Source: Alphaproteobacteria bacterium (GTDB taxonomy: Bacteria; Pseudomonadota; Alphaproteobacteria; DSM-16000; Inquilinaceae). From it: a stretch of DNA of 64,000 bases. The translations under genes were made by a program, and so were the position numbers. The stretch covers positions 1-64,000 of the forward strand of contig JAAAOG010000152.1 of the NCBI GenBank assembly GCA_009909005.1, written 5' to 3'. Below the pieces are notes generated by a model. It ran no database searches. It saw only the letters and a list, made by a program, of their open reading frames with translations, and was not told where the DNA came from. Shown here piece after piece: positions 43,865 to 53,403 of the stretch (position 1 is its first letter; each line of letters opens with the position of its first letter).

Positions 43865-45091
43865 ATGATGGGCTTTTCTCTTCTCACCATGATCGCCGGG
43901 ATCGGGCGCCGCGGCGCGCCGGCCCTGCTGCTCGGCCTGGTGCTGGGCGCCTGCTCCGGCGCGCCGGGCGGCGGGACCGGCAATGGCGACGGCGCGGTGC
44001 CGCCGCCGGTCACGCCGAGTTTCCGGGCCGCCCTGCCCAACAGCTTTGCCGATGTGGTCGATCTGGTGACGCCGGCGGTCGTCAATATCGCCGCGACCGG
44101 CGCGGTCGAGCGCACCCTGGCCGATCTCGGACCCTCGCCCTTCCCGCCCGGCTCGCCGCTCGACGAGTTCTTCGAACGGTTCCGCGAACAATATGCCGAA
44201 GAGCCGGATGAGCCGCTCGAGCGCACCTCGCAGGGCTCGGGCTTTCTGATCGACCCGAACGGAGTGATCGTCACCAATTTTCACGTCATCGCCGGGGCCC
44301 GCAATATCGTCGTCACCCTGCATGACGGGACCGAGCGGCCGGCCCGGGTGGTCGGCACCGACCCGCGCACCGATCTGGCTCTGCTGCGGGTGACGACGCC
44401 CGGCCGAACCCTGCCCTATCTGGAGTTCGGCAACAGCGACGACGTCCGGGTCGGCGACTGGGTGATCGCCATCGGCAACCCCTTCGGCCTGGGCGGCACG
44501 GTCACCGCCGGCATCGTCTCGGCCCGCGGCCGCGACATCGCCGCCGGTCCCTATGACGACTATCTGCAGATCGATGCGGCGATCAACCGCGGCAGCTCGG
44601 GCGGCCCGACCTTCGACGCCAGCGGCCGCGTCATCGGCATCAACAGCGCCATCTTCTCGCCAAGCGGCGGCAATATCGGCATCGGCTTCGCCATTCCCTC
44701 GAACCTGGCCGAACCGGTCGTCGCCGAGCTGCGCCAGCGCGGTTTCGTCGAGCGCGGCTGGCTGGGGGTGCGCATCCAGGAAATCTCGCCGGCCCTGGCC
44801 GAACGCCGCGGCCTGCCCGACAGCAAGGGCGCCCTGGTGGTCGAGGTCGAGCCGGGGTCGCCGGCGGCGCGCGCCGGCCTGCGTCCCGGGGACGTGGTGC
44901 GCCGCTTCGACGGCCGGCCGGTGGAGACCATCCGCCAGCTCACGCGCATGGTCGGCGACACCATGATCGGCCGGGAGGTCATTCTGGAGGTGTGGCGCGA
45001 CGGGCGGCGTCTGTCGCTCGACGTGAGCATCGGGGCCGTGCCGCCGCCCGACCAGCAGGCCCGCGGCACGCCGCGCCGCCCCGCCGGCTAG
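43865..45091 (+). CDS. HtrA/DegP-like serine protease, probable lipoprotein
   Basis: A 408-residue protein. The N-terminus carries a hydrophobic stretch ending LVLGAC with Cys30, a possible lipobox, so the protein may be anchored by lipid rather than free in the periplasm. The trypsin-like domain has the complete triad: His140 in TNFHVIAGA, Asp170 in TDLALLRV and Ser245 in NRGSSGGPTFD. One PDZ domain follows (GWLGVRIQEISPALAERRGL, GSPAARAGLRPGDVV). It has a single PDZ where DegP has two, so it is closer to DegS/HhoB in plan. It is followed by the DUF1624 gene at 32 bases. Confidence 0.93.
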   Translation: MMGFSLLTMIAGIGRRGAPALLLGLVLGACSGAPGGGTGNGDGAVPPPVTPSFRAALPNSFADVVDLVTPAVVNIAATGAVERTLADLGPSPFPPGSPLDEFFERFREQYAEEPDEPLERTSQGSGFLIDPNGVIVTNFHVIAGARNIVVTLHDGTERPARVVGTDPRTDLALLRVTTPGRTLPYLEFGNSDDVRVGDWVIAIGNPFGLGGTVTAGIVSARGRDIAAGPYDDYLQIDAAINRGSSGGPTFDASGRVIGINSAIFSPSGGNIGIGFAIPSNLAEPVVAELRQRGFVERGWLGVRIQEISPALAERRGLPDSKGALVVEVEPGSPAARAGLRPGDVVRRFDGRPVETIRQLTRMVGDTMIGREVILEVWRDGRRLSLDVSIGAVPPPDQQARGTPRRPAG

Positions 45092-45123
45092 GCGGACCGA
45101 CGGCAAGGACAAGGCCGCTGTCG

Positions 45124-46149
45124 ATGACCGCCGATACCGCCGCGCCGGACACGGCCGTCCGAACCGCCGGCGGGCGGCTGGCCCTGGTCGACCTCGCCCG
45201 CGGCATCGCCGTGGTCCTGATGGTGGCCTATCATTTCTGCTGGGACCTGACGTTTTTCCGGCTGGTCGACTGGCCGCTGCTGACCAATCCGGCCTGGCTG
45301 GCCTTCCGCAATCTCATCGCCGGGCTGTTCCTCGGCCTGGTCGGAATCTCGCTGGTCCTGGCGAGCCGCCGCGGCCTGCGCCTGCGGCCCTTCGTCCGGC
45401 GCCTGGCGGTGATCGCCGCCGCTGCGGCCGCCATCTCGGCCGCGACCTGGCTGGCCATTCCCGACGATTTCATCTTCTTCGGGGTGCTGCACCATATCGC
45501 CCTGGCCAGCGTGCTCGGGCTCGCCTTTCTCCGGCTGCCGGTGCCGCTCGTCCTGGCCGCCGCCGGCGCCTGCCTGGTCGCCCCGGCCGCCCTCGCCGCC
45601 CCGCCGTTCGACGAGCCCGGCCTGCGCTGGCTGGGGCTGATGACCTTCGCCCCGCGAACCAACGACTATGTCCCGCTCTTCCCCTGGTTCGCCGCGGTGC
45701 TGGCCGGCATCGCGCTGGCGCGCTTGGCCCTGGCCGGCGACGGCCGCGTGCGCGACCGGCTGAGCCGGTGGAACGTGCCACGGCCGGCCGCCCCGCTGCT
45801 CTGGCTCGGCCGCCGCAGCCTGGCCGTGTATCTCCTGCACCAGCCGCTGCTGATCGGCCTGCTGGCGGCTTTCCTGGCACTCGCCAACCCGGCGGCACTG
45901 CAGCAAAGCGGCCTGGTCCCGGCTCCCGCCTCCGGCTTCGTCGCGGAATGCACCGCGGCGTGCACGGCCCGCGCCGACGCAGCGGCCTGCCGCGCCTATT
46001 GCACCTGCATGCAAGGCCGGCTGGCCGAAGCCGGACTTCCGGCGGATGCCGTCATGGCGCCGGCCTCGCCGCCGGAGCGGGCCGCGCTGCGCGACAGCGT
46101 CGAGGCCTGCGCCGCAGAATCCGGAGCGGCGGTGCGGGCCCGCGATTAA
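45124..46149 (+). CDS. DUF1624 heparan-alpha-glucosaminide N-acetyltransferase-like membrane protein with Cys-rich tail
   Basis: A 341-residue membrane protein with about seven to eight helices. LVDLARGIAVVLMVAYHFCWDLTFF and RNLIAGLFLGLVGISL are DUF1624 motifs, and FGVLHHIALASVLGL and WLGRRSLAVYLLHQPLL follow. Related proteins transfer acetyl groups across membranes to sugars. The C-terminal ~65 residues add a domain with Cys spaced C-x3-C then C-x3-C-x-C plus a later Cys, exported side likely, probably disulfide-bonded or metal-binding. I start at the ATG 45124; the frame is open further. It follows the HtrA gene and precedes ftsB. Confidence 0.87.
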   Translation: MTADTAAPDTAVRTAGGRLALVDLARGIAVVLMVAYHFCWDLTFFRLVDWPLLTNPAWLAFRNLIAGLFLGLVGISLVLASRRGLRLRPFVRRLAVIAAAAAAISAATWLAIPDDFIFFGVLHHIALASVLGLAFLRLPVPLVLAAAGACLVAPAALAAPPFDEPGLRWLGLMTFAPRTNDYVPLFPWFAAVLAGIALARLALAGDGRVRDRLSRWNVPRPAAPLLWLGRRSLAVYLLHQPLLIGLLAAFLALANPAALQQSGLVPAPASGFVAECTAACTARADAAACRAYCTCMQGRLAEAGLPADAVMAPASPPERAALRDSVEACAAESGAAVRARD

Positions 46150-46188
46150 TCATTGACTGTCCGGAACGGCCGTGATTCTCTCCGGCTT

Positions 46189-46557
46189 ATGATCCCGACG
46201 CAAATCATAAAAAAGAAGATTGGCCCCGCATTGGTGCCAACGGTCGGGCTGTGTCTGGTTGCCTATTTCTGCTTTCACGCCCTGCAGGGCCATCGCAGCA
46301 TCTTTGCTCGGGAGCGACTGGAGGCCGAACTGGCCCAAGCCCACGAGACCTTGGACACGCTGCAGGCCGAACGCCGACATCTGGAACACCGTACAGATTT
46401 GCTGATGCCGGACGGACTCGACCTCGACCTGTTGGAAGAGCGGGCCCGGTCGGTCCTGAATTACGCCCATCCGGACGATGTGATCCTCTTCGCCAATCCG
46501 GCCTCGCCGTCGCGCGACCCGCAAGGCCCCGACCCGGCGCCGCGGCCGGCCCCGTAG
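46189..46557 (+). CDS. ftsB: FtsB/DivIC-type septum formation initiator
   Basis: A 122-residue protein with one N-terminal membrane helix (residues ~12-30) followed by a coiled coil (ERLEAELAQAHETLDTLQAERRHLEHRTDLL, roughly 40-70). LEERARSVLNYAHPDDVI is the conserved C-terminal motif. FtsB joins FtsL and FtsQ in activating septal wall synthesis. Its position before the pdh genes is common in alphaproteobacteria. The Pro-rich tail is not conserved. Confidence 0.92.
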   Translation: MIPTQIIKKKIGPALVPTVGLCLVAYFCFHALQGHRSIFARERLEAELAQAHETLDTLQAERRHLEHRTDLLMPDGLDLDLLEERARSVLNYAHPDDVILFANPASPSRDPQGPDPAPRPAP

Positions 46558-46638
46558 ATCCGACTTCCGGATAGGCCGGCGCCGCTACGGGCGGTAGCGG
46601 GAAAAGCAGATGAATCAATATGTTGCGGCGCACTCTGC

Positions 46639-46667
46639 TTGCGCCTTGCCGGCTGCGGTGTTAGCTC
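46639..46667 (+). promoter_or_regulatory. Possible promoter of the pdh operon
   Basis: TTGCGC (46639-46644), 17-base spacer, TAGCTC (46662-46667) in the 210-base gap between ftsB and pdhA. It would leave a leader of about 94 bases. The match is moderate. Confidence 0.4.
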
Positions 46668-46767
46668 TACCCTTGTGGCAAGCAGGGGCGCGACCGGCAT
46701 CGGCGACGCCCCCCGGCGCGCAGGCCCACCAGGCGGCGCCGGCAAGCATGACCGTGGAGGATCGTCC

Positions 46768-47796
46768 TTGGAAAACCAAAACGGAGCCGCGTCGGAAGCG
46801 GTGGCCGAAGGCAGCGCCCCGACCGTCCCCCTGCCCGACAAAGACAAGCTGCTGTACCTCTACCGCGAGATGCTGGTCATCCGCCGCTTCGAGGAAAAGG
46901 CCGGCCAGCTTTACGGCATGGGTCTGATCGGCGGGTTCTGCCATCTCTATATCGGCCAGGAGGCCGTGGTGGTCGGCATGACCGACGTCGCCGAGCCGGC
47001 CGACACCGTCATCACCGCCTATCGCGACCATGGCCACATGCTGGCCTGCGGCATGGAAGCCCGGGGCGTCATGGCCGAGTTGACCGGCCGGCGGGGCGGC
47101 TATTCCAGGGGCAAGGGCGGCTCGATGCACATGTTCAGCCGCGAAAAGAACTTCTTCGGCGGGCACGGCATCGTCGGCTCGCAGGTTTCGATCGGCACCG
47201 GCCTCGGCTTCGCCCACAAATACAAGGAGGACGGCGGCGTCTGCCACACTTACATGGGAGACGGCGCGGTCAATCAGGGCCAGGTCTATGAAAGCTTCAA
47301 CATGGCCGCCCTGTGGAAGCTGCCGGTCGTCTACGTCATCGAGAACAACCGATACGGCATGGGCACCTCGGTCGCGCGCGCCTCGGCGACCACCGATCTC
47401 GCCCTGCGCGGCCAGGCCTATGGCATTCCCGGCGAGGCGGTGAACGGCATGCATGTCGAGGAAGTGCGGGAGGCCGGCGCCCGCGCCCTCGCCCATGCCC
47501 GCAGCGGCAATGGCCCCTTCATCCTGGAAATGCTGACCTACCGCTATCGCGGCCACTCCATGTCCGATCCGGCGAAGTACCGGACCAAGGAGGAAGTGTC
47601 AAAGGTCCGCGAGACCCAGGACCCGATCGAGCATGTGCGCAAGGTGATGCTGGAGGGCGGCTTGGCCAGCGAGGACGAACTCAAGGCCATCGACAAAGAC
47701 GTGCGCGGCATCGTCAACGACTCGGCCGAATTCGCCCAGGAAAGCCCCGAGCCCGATCCCGCGGAACTCTGGACCGACGTGCTGGTCGACGCCTGA
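46768..47796 (+). CDS. pdhA: Pyruvate dehydrogenase E1 component, alpha subunit
   Basis: A 342-residue subunit of the E1 enzyme that decarboxylates pyruvate with thiamine diphosphate. There is no suitable ATG: the best start is TTG at 46768-46770, eight bases after GGAGG. The TPP motif is GDGAVNQGQVYESFNMAALWKLPVVYVIENNRYGMGT, and YRGHSMSDPAKYR carries the regulatory-loop serine region. FEEKAGQLYGMGLIGGFCHLYIGQEA is typical of the alpha family. It is followed by the beta and E2 genes. Confidence 0.97.
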   Translation: MENQNGAASEAVAEGSAPTVPLPDKDKLLYLYREMLVIRRFEEKAGQLYGMGLIGGFCHLYIGQEAVVVGMTDVAEPADTVITAYRDHGHMLACGMEARGVMAELTGRRGGYSRGKGGSMHMFSREKNFFGGHGIVGSQVSIGTGLGFAHKYKEDGGVCHTYMGDGAVNQGQVYESFNMAALWKLPVVYVIENNRYGMGTSVARASATTDLALRGQAYGIPGEAVNGMHVEEVREAGARALAHARSGNGPFILEMLTYRYRGHSMSDPAKYRTKEEVSKVRETQDPIEHVRKVMLEGGLASEDELKAIDKDVRGIVNDSAEFAQESPEPDPAELWTDVLVDA

Positions 47797-47898
47797 GGTC
47801 TTCGTCCCGCTTCCCATCCGATTGCCGAACCCTGTCCTTATGAAGGCCGGCCCCCGCGCCTTGGGCGTCATCGCCGCCGCTGCCGGAGATGAAAAGCA

Positions 47899-49299
47899 AT
47901 GACAATCCAGATTCTGATGCCGGCCCTGTCGCCGACCATGACCCACGGCACGCTTGCGAAATGGCTGAAGGCGGAAGGCGAGAGCATTGCGCCGGGCGAC
48001 GCCATCGCCGAGGTCGAAACGGACAAGGCGACCATGGAGGTCGAGGCGGTCGACGAAGGCACGCTCGGCAAGATCCTGGTCGCCGGCGGCACCGAAGGCG
48101 TGCCGGTCAATACGCCGATCGCCGTATTGCTGGAAGAGGGCGAGGACGCCTCGGCCATCGACACCGGGGCACAGGCGGCGCCCCCCGACGAATCGCCGAC
48201 CATGCCGGGCGAGGAAGTGCCCGTCGACACGCCGGCCGCGGCCAGGGAACCGGCGCCGGCCTGCCCGGCCCCCGAGGCGCCGCCGCCCTCCGACGAGGAC
48301 CGGTTCTTCGCCGAGACCCAGCGGCTGACGGTGCGCGAGGCCCTGCGCGATGCCATGGCCGAGGAGATGCGCCGCGACCCGACCGTCTTCGTCATGGGCG
48401 AGGAGGTCGCCGAGTATCAGGGCGCCTACAAGGTGACCCAGGGGCTGCTGGCGGAGTTCGGGCCCAAGCGGGTGATCGATACGCCGATTACCGAGCATGG
48501 CTTTGCCGGGCTCGGCGTCGGCGCAGCGTTCGGCGGGCTGCGGCCGGTCGTCGAGTTCATGACCATGAACTTCGCCATGCAGGCGATCGACCATCTCATC
48601 AACTCGGCGGCCAAGACCCTTTACATGTCCGGCGGCCAGATGGGCTGCCCGATCGTCTATCGCGGGCCGAACGGTGCCGCCGCCCGGGTGGCCGCCCAGC
48701 ACAGTCAGGAATATGCCAGCTGGTACGCCCACTGCCCGGGCCTGAAGGTGGTCTCGCCCTGGTCGGCGGCGGATTTCAAGGGCCTGCTGAAGGCCGCCAT
48801 CCGCGACCCCAACCCGGTGATGTTCCTGGAGAACGAGATTCTCTACGGCCAGAGCTTCGACGTGCCGACCGACCCGGATTTCGTCGTGCCGATCGGCCGC
48901 GCCAAGATCGTCCGCCCGGGCACCGATGTCACCATCGTGTCGCACTCGCTGACGACCGGCAAGACGATGATGGCGGCCGAGACCCTGGCCGAGGCCGGCA
49001 TCGAGGCGGAGGTGATCGACCTGCGCACCATCCGGCCAATGGACACGGCGACCATTGTCGCCTCGGTCAAAAAGACCAACCGGCTGGTCACCGCCGAGGA
49101 GGGCTGGCCCTTTGCCGGCATCGGCTCGGAAATTGCGGCGCAGATGATGGAGCACGCCTTCGACTATCTCGACGCGCCGGTGGCCCGGGTCTGCGCCGCC
49201 GACGTACCGATGCCCTATGCCGCCAATCTCGAGCAGCTGGCTCTGCCGCAGCCCGGCGCCATTGTCGAAGCCGCCAAGGCGGTCTGCTACCGCGCGTGA
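47899..49299 (+). CDS. pdhB: Pyruvate dehydrogenase E1 beta subunit with an N-terminal lipoyl domain
   Basis: A 466-residue protein. Residues ~1-80 form a lipoyl domain ([19 protein letters not shown], lipoyl Lys in [11 protein letters not shown]), then a Pro/Ala linker, then the transketolase-like beta domain ([52 protein letters not shown]). This lipoyl-bearing E1 beta is known from alphaproteobacteria. The start follows GGAGATGAAAAGCA. Its lipoyl domain closely resembles that of the E2 gene downstream. Confidence 0.97.
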   Translation: MTIQILMPALSPTMTHGTLAKWLKAEGESIAPGDAIAEVETDKATMEVEAVDEGTLGKILVAGGTEGVPVNTPIAVLLEEGEDASAIDTGAQAAPPDESPTMPGEEVPVDTPAAAREPAPACPAPEAPPPSDEDRFFAETQRLTVREALRDAMAEEMRRDPTVFVMGEEVAEYQGAYKVTQGLLAEFGPKRVIDTPITEHGFAGLGVGAAFGGLRPVVEFMTMNFAMQAIDHLINSAAKTLYMSGGQMGCPIVYRGPNGAAARVAAQHSQEYASWYAHCPGLKVVSPWSAADFKGLLKAAIRDPNPVMFLENEILYGQSFDVPTDPDFVVPIGRAKIVRPGTDVTIVSHSLTTGKTMMAAETLAEAGIEAEVIDLRTIRPMDTATIVASVKKTNRLVTAEEGWPFAGIGSEIAAQMMEHAFDYLDAPVARVCAADVPMPYAANLEQLALPQPGAIVEAAKAVCYRA

Positions 49300-49371
49300 G
49301 GCGCGCGCCGGCCCCGACGGTCCGGCTTCGGGGCCCAATGACACAGCAAGGATTCGCCAAAGGAACCCGCC

Positions 49372-50757
49372 ATGCCGATCGAGATCCTGATGCCGGCGCT
49401 GTCGCCGACCATGACCGAGGGCACGCTCGCCAAATGGTTGAAGCAGGAGGGCGATTCGGTCGAGCCCGGCGATGCCATTGCCGAAATCGAGACCGACAAG
49501 GCGACCATGGAGGTCGAAGCGGTCGAGGAGGGCACGCTCGGCAAGATCCTGGTGCCGGCCGGCAGCGAGGGTGTGGCGGTGAACACGGCGATCGCCCTGC
49601 TGCTCGGCGAAGGCGAGGACGCTTCGGCGGTTGAGGGCTACACGCCGAAGGGCGGCGCAGCGCCCGAGGCGGCCGCCGAGACGGAGGCCGCGCCAGGGCC
49701 GGAAGCCCGGGCCCCGGCGAGCGAAGCGGAGGTCGAGGCCGCCGCCGCGACCCCGACTCCGGCCGCCGGGCCAGCGACCGAAAGGCCGTCGGGCCGGGTC
49801 TTCGCCAGCCCCCTCGCCCGCCGCATGGCCAAGGATGCGGGGCTCGACCTCGCCGTGATCAAGGGCAGCGGTCCGCACGGCCGAATCGTCAAGCGCGACA
49901 TCGAAGCTGCGATCGCCGCCGGTCCGCCGAAAAAGGCGCCCGCCGCCGAAAAGCCGAAACCGGAAGCCGCTCCGAAGCCGGAGGCTGCGCCGAAGCCTGC
50001 GGCCGAAGCGCCGCGCCCCGCCCCGATGGCCGCCGGCCCCTCCGCCAAGGAGCTGGCCGACGCCTTCGGCATGCCCTATCGCGAGGAAAAGCCGAGCGGC
50101 ATGCGCAAGACCATTGCGCGGCGGCTGCTCGAGTCGAAGCAGACCATCCCCCACTGGTACCTGACCGTCGACTGCGAGCTCGACGCGCTGCTGAAACTGC
50201 GCGCCGACCTGAACGCCCGCGCCCCGGAAGGGACCAAGATCTCGGTCAACGACCTGATCATCAAGGCCGCGGCGATTGCACTCAGGCGGGTGCCGCAAGT
50301 GAACACCGCCTGGACCGACGAGGCGGTGCTCTATTTCGAACGGGTCGACGTCTCGGTCGCCGTGGCCACCGAGATGGGACTGATCACGCCGATCATCAAA
50401 GAGGCCGACAAGAAGGGCCTGGCGACGATCTCGGCCGAGATGCGCGATCTCGGCAAGCGGGCCAAGGACAACAGGCTGAAGCCCGAGGAATTCCAGGGCG
50501 GGACCTTCACCATCTCGAATCTCGGCATGTTCGGCGCCCGGGAATTCGCCGCCATCATCAACCCGCCGCAGGCCGCCATCCTGGCGCTGGGCAAGGGCGA
50601 GCAGCGGCCGGTGGTCAAGGATGGCGCGCTGGCCGTCGCCACCATGATGAGCGCCACCCTGTCGGCCGACCACCGCATCGTCGACGGGGCGGTAAGCGCC
50701 ACCTATATGAGCACGTTCAAGCAGATCGTCGAAGACCCGCTGACCATGCTGTTGTAA
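49372..50757 (+). CDS. pdhC: Dihydrolipoyl acetyltransferase E2 of pyruvate dehydrogenase
   Basis: A 461-residue E2. One lipoyl domain (residues ~1-80, [11 protein letters not shown]), a long Ala/Pro/Glu linker, an E3-binding domain ([36 protein letters not shown], about 140-180), a second Ala/Pro/Lys linker, and the catalytic domain ending with [20 protein letters not shown], which contains the active-site His and Asp. It forms the core of the complex. A weak hairpin (CAAAAA/TTTTTG, 50765-50787) follows the stop. Confidence 0.97.
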   Translation: MPIEILMPALSPTMTEGTLAKWLKQEGDSVEPGDAIAEIETDKATMEVEAVEEGTLGKILVPAGSEGVAVNTAIALLLGEGEDASAVEGYTPKGGAAPEAAAETEAAPGPEARAPASEAEVEAAAATPTPAAGPATERPSGRVFASPLARRMAKDAGLDLAVIKGSGPHGRIVKRDIEAAIAAGPPKKAPAAEKPKPEAAPKPEAAPKPAAEAPRPAPMAAGPSAKELADAFGMPYREEKPSGMRKTIARRLLESKQTIPHWYLTVDCELDALLKLRADLNARAPEGTKISVNDLIIKAAAIALRRVPQVNTAWTDEAVLYFERVDVSVAVATEMGLITPIIKEADKKGLATISAEMRDLGKRAKDNRLKPEEFQGGTFTISNLGMFGAREFAAIINPPQAAILALGKGEQRPVVKDGALAVATMMSATLSADHRIVDGAVSATYMSTFKQIVEDPLTMLL

Positions 50758-50946
50758 GCCGCTCAAAAAAGACCAACTCCTTTTTGTGAAGGATCGGTAT
50801 CGCGGTCGTCGTGGCACGCCAAGTTCCGCTCAAGCGATCGAGCGCCGCATTGCCTCCTCATCTCGTTCGGGGCCCGCGATCCCGCTTCCGCTGCGCTTGC
50901 TGATTTCAGCCAGGATCGGCGGCTCGCAGGTCAAGGGGACAAGGTC

Positions 50947-51177
50947 ATGAGGGCGCATTATGACGGCCGGGCCGATGTCATGTATGTCCGGCTCGATGAG
51001 AAGGCGGAAATTCTCGACTCCGAAGAGGTCATCCCGGGCGTGATCGTTGACTTCGATGAAGATAGCCGGATCGTCGGGGTCGAGTTCATAGACGCATCCA
51101 TGCACCTGACCCCCGGGACACTGGACCGGATCAAACGCGTCGCGCAACCATTCAGGCAGACACAGCCGGTGACCTGA
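50947..51177 (+). CDS. DUF2283 small protein between pdhC and lpd
   Basis: A 76-residue acidic protein with the DUF2283 pattern: YDGRADVMYVRLDEKAEILDSEEVIPGVIVDFDEDSRIVGVEFIDAS. The family is widespread, often paired with a DUF4258 protein in small mobile modules, and its function is not established. No DUF4258 gene is seen next to it. It sits inside the pyruvate dehydrogenase gene group, so it is either an insertion or has been taken into the operon. AAGGGGACAAGGTC precedes the ATG. Confidence 0.88.
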   Translation: MRAHYDGRADVMYVRLDEKAEILDSEEVIPGVIVDFDEDSRIVGVEFIDASMHLTPGTLDRIKRVAQPFRQTQPVT

Positions 51178-51247
51178 TCCGGGGCGCACTGAATCCAGGG
51201 AGCGCTTGAAGCGCCGGAAGCGACCCTGTCCGAAGGGAGGATGTAAT

Positions 51248-52654
51248 TTGGCCGAAACGAACTATGACCTGATCGTCGTCGGCGGCGGGCCCGGCGGCTA
51301 TGTCGCCGCCATCCGTGCCGCCCAGCTCGGCATAAAGACGGCCGTGGTCGAGCGCGAGCATCTCGGCGGCATCTGCCTGAACTGGGGCTGCATTCCGACC
51401 AAGGCGCTGCTGCGCTGCTCGGAGATCAGCCACCTCCTCCACCATCTCGGCGATTACGGCTTCTCCGCCAAGGACATCTCCTTCGACATCGGCAAGGTGG
51501 TCAAGCGCTCGCGCCAGGTGGCCGGGCAGCTCACCGGCGGCGTCAAGCACCTTCTGCGCAAGAACAAGGTGACCGTGATCGACGGCCATGCCCGCCTGCA
51601 GGGCGGCGGCAAGCTCTCCGTCACCAAGGCCGGCAACGGCGCCGGCGAGACCTATGCGGCCAAGAACATCATCCTGGCCAGCGGTGCGCGGGCGCGGACC
51701 CTGCCCGGCATGGAGCCGGACGGCAAGCTGATCTGGACCTACAAGGAAGCGATGATCCCCGAGGCCGTGCCGAAATCGCTGCTGGTCGTCGGCTCCGGTG
51801 CCATCGGCATCGAATTCGCCAGCTTCTACCTGAACATGGGATCCGAGGTCACGGTCGTTGAAATCCTCGACCGCATCCTGCCGGTCGAAGACGCGGAGAT
51901 CTCCGACTTCGCCCGCAAGGCCTTCGAAAAGCAGGGCATGGTCCTGCATACCGGCGCCAAGGTCACGGGGCTGGAGCGCGGCAGCGACAGCGTGACGGCA
52001 ACCCTCGATCTCGGCGGCGGCAAGACCGAGAAAAAGACCTTCGACCGGGTCGTCCTGGCCGTCGGCATCATCGGCAATACCGAGGATCTCGGCCTGGAGG
52101 GCACCAAGGTCAAAGTCGAGCGCGGCCACATCGTCGTCAACGAATGGCTGGAGACCGGCGAGCCCGGGGTCTATGCCATCGGCGATGTGGTCGGGGCGCC
52201 CTGGCTGGCCCACAAGGCGAGCCATGAGGGCGTGGTCTGTGTCGAGCGGATCGCCGGCAATAAGGGCGTGCACCCGATCGACACGGCCAACATTCCGGGA
52301 TGCACCTATTGCACCCCGCAGGTGGCCAGCGTCGGCCTGACCGAGGCCAAGGCGCGCGAACTCGGCCACGAGGTCAAGGTCGGGCGCTTTCCTTATATCG
52401 GCAATGGCAAGGCCATCGCACTCGGCGAGCCTGAGGGCCTCGTGAAAACCGTGTTCGATGCGAAGACGGGGGAGTTGCTGGGCGCCCACATGATCGGCGC
52501 CGAGGTCACCGAGCTGATCCAGGGCTATGTCGTCGCCAAGACGCTGGAGACGACCGAATCCGAACTCATGGAGACCATCTTCCCGCACCCGACCCTGTCG
52601 GAAATGATGCACGAGAGCGTGCTGGCCGCCTATGGCCGCGCCATCCACTACTGA
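51248..52654 (+). CDS. lpd: Dihydrolipoyl dehydrogenase E3
   Basis: A 468-residue flavoprotein. The start is TTG (51248-51250), placed by GGGAGG eight bases upstream; an ATG in the same stretch is followed at once by a stop codon. FAD motif VVGGGPGGYVAAIRAAQLG, redox disulfide in GGICLNWGCIPTK, NAD motif VVGSGAIGIEFASFY, and the C-terminal HPTLSEMMHE with the active His-Glu pair. It reoxidises lipoamide for PDH and probably other complexes. It converges with the DsbA-like gene. Confidence 0.97.
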   Translation: MAETNYDLIVVGGGPGGYVAAIRAAQLGIKTAVVEREHLGGICLNWGCIPTKALLRCSEISHLLHHLGDYGFSAKDISFDIGKVVKRSRQVAGQLTGGVKHLLRKNKVTVIDGHARLQGGGKLSVTKAGNGAGETYAAKNIILASGARARTLPGMEPDGKLIWTYKEAMIPEAVPKSLLVVGSGAIGIEFASFYLNMGSEVTVVEILDRILPVEDAEISDFARKAFEKQGMVLHTGAKVTGLERGSDSVTATLDLGGGKTEKKTFDRVVLAVGIIGNTEDLGLEGTKVKVERGHIVVNEWLETGEPGVYAIGDVVGAPWLAHKASHEGVVCVERIAGNKGVHPIDTANIPGCTYCTPQVASVGLTEAKARELGHEVKVGRFPYIGNGKAIALGEPEGLVKTVFDAKTGELLGAHMIGAEVTELIQGYVVAKTLETTESELMETIFPHPTLSEMMHESVLAAYGRAIHY

Positions 52655-52660
52655 CGGCCG

Positions 52661-53296
52661 TCACTGTATTGCCGCCTGACCGTCGAGCCAGGCGGTCACC
52701 ACCGGCTCCAGCTGGCTCCAGGGCTGATAGCCGATGGTGATCGCCGCGGCCTTGCTGCCCTCCTGGGCCAGCAGCGTCGGATAGGCGGTCGCCCCCAGCT
52801 TGCGCGCCGTGTTGAAGTCCCACTCCGTCGCCTCGAGGGTCTCCGGATCGTCGAACGCCTCTTCGAAGAGCTCCGGGGCGAAACCGAATTCGTGCGCCAC
52901 CGCCACCAGCACATCGGTGCGGGTCAGGTCGCGATTCTCGGCATAAAAGGCGCGGTGCAGCCGGCGCAGGAACGGCAGGGCGGCGGGCGGGTTGATGCGG
53001 CGCGCCGTCACCAGGGCCCGGCAGGCCTTTTCGGTGTCGTAGACGAAGCCCGGCCGGTCGAAAAAGGCGAAGTCGAAGGGCTGGCCCGAGGCCTCCCGCA
53101 CCCGCTCCCAATGGTGCCGGACCTGTGCCTTGCGCTCTTCGTCCATCGGCTCGGTGACGCCGAGATAGAGCCCGCCCATCAGCACCTGGATCGGCGCCCG
53201 GTCGCCGACCTGCGCCGCCAACGCCTCCATCACCGGCGAAAACCCCCAACACCAGGAGCACATCGGATCGGCGAAGTACAAGAATTGCTTGGTCAT
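52661..53296 (-). CDS. DsbA-family (FrnE-like) thioredoxin-fold protein
   Basis: A 211-residue protein starting MTKQFLYFADPMCSWCWGFSP, with the redox motif C13-SW-C16 in a thioredoxin fold with a helical insertion. There is no signal peptide, so it is cytoplasmic, like FrnE-type DsbA relatives that act as thiol oxidoreductases or isomerases. The cis-proline region is in ATAYPTLLAQEG. The start was chosen to fit the fold; the frame is open 11 codons further. It is downstream of vapC on the same strand. Confidence 0.87.
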   Translation of the reverse strand: MTKQFLYFADPMCSWCWGFSPVMEALAAQVGDRAPIQVLMGGLYLGVTEPMDEERKAQVRHHWERVREASGQPFDFAFFDRPGFVYDTEKACRALVTARRINPPAALPFLRRLHRAFYAENRDLTRTDVLVAVAHEFGFAPELFEEAFDDPETLEATEWDFNTARKLGATAYPTLLAQEGSKAAAITIGYQPWSQLEPVVTAWLDGQAAIQ

Positions 53297-53403
53297 CGTA
53301 CCGCTCCACGGTGCTGCGGGATCGGGCAAACATGAAACCCAAGCGAAATGCTTCGAATGTCGGCGTTCCCCTCGATCACGCTAAGAGCCTTTTGCCGTTG
53401 GAA

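Noticed and set aside
47599-50817. A 1072-codon open frame antisense to pdhB and pdhC
   Set aside because: Long antisense frames are expected in high-GC genes with strong third-position bias; the translation is His/Arg/Gly-rich and has no recognisable domain.
50786-50950. 54-codon frame starting with GTG that overlaps the DUF2283 start by ATGA
   Set aside because: The overlap looks like coupling, but the product is basic and low-complexity, matches no family I know, is not the expected DUF4258 partner, and has no ribosome-binding site. I left it out.
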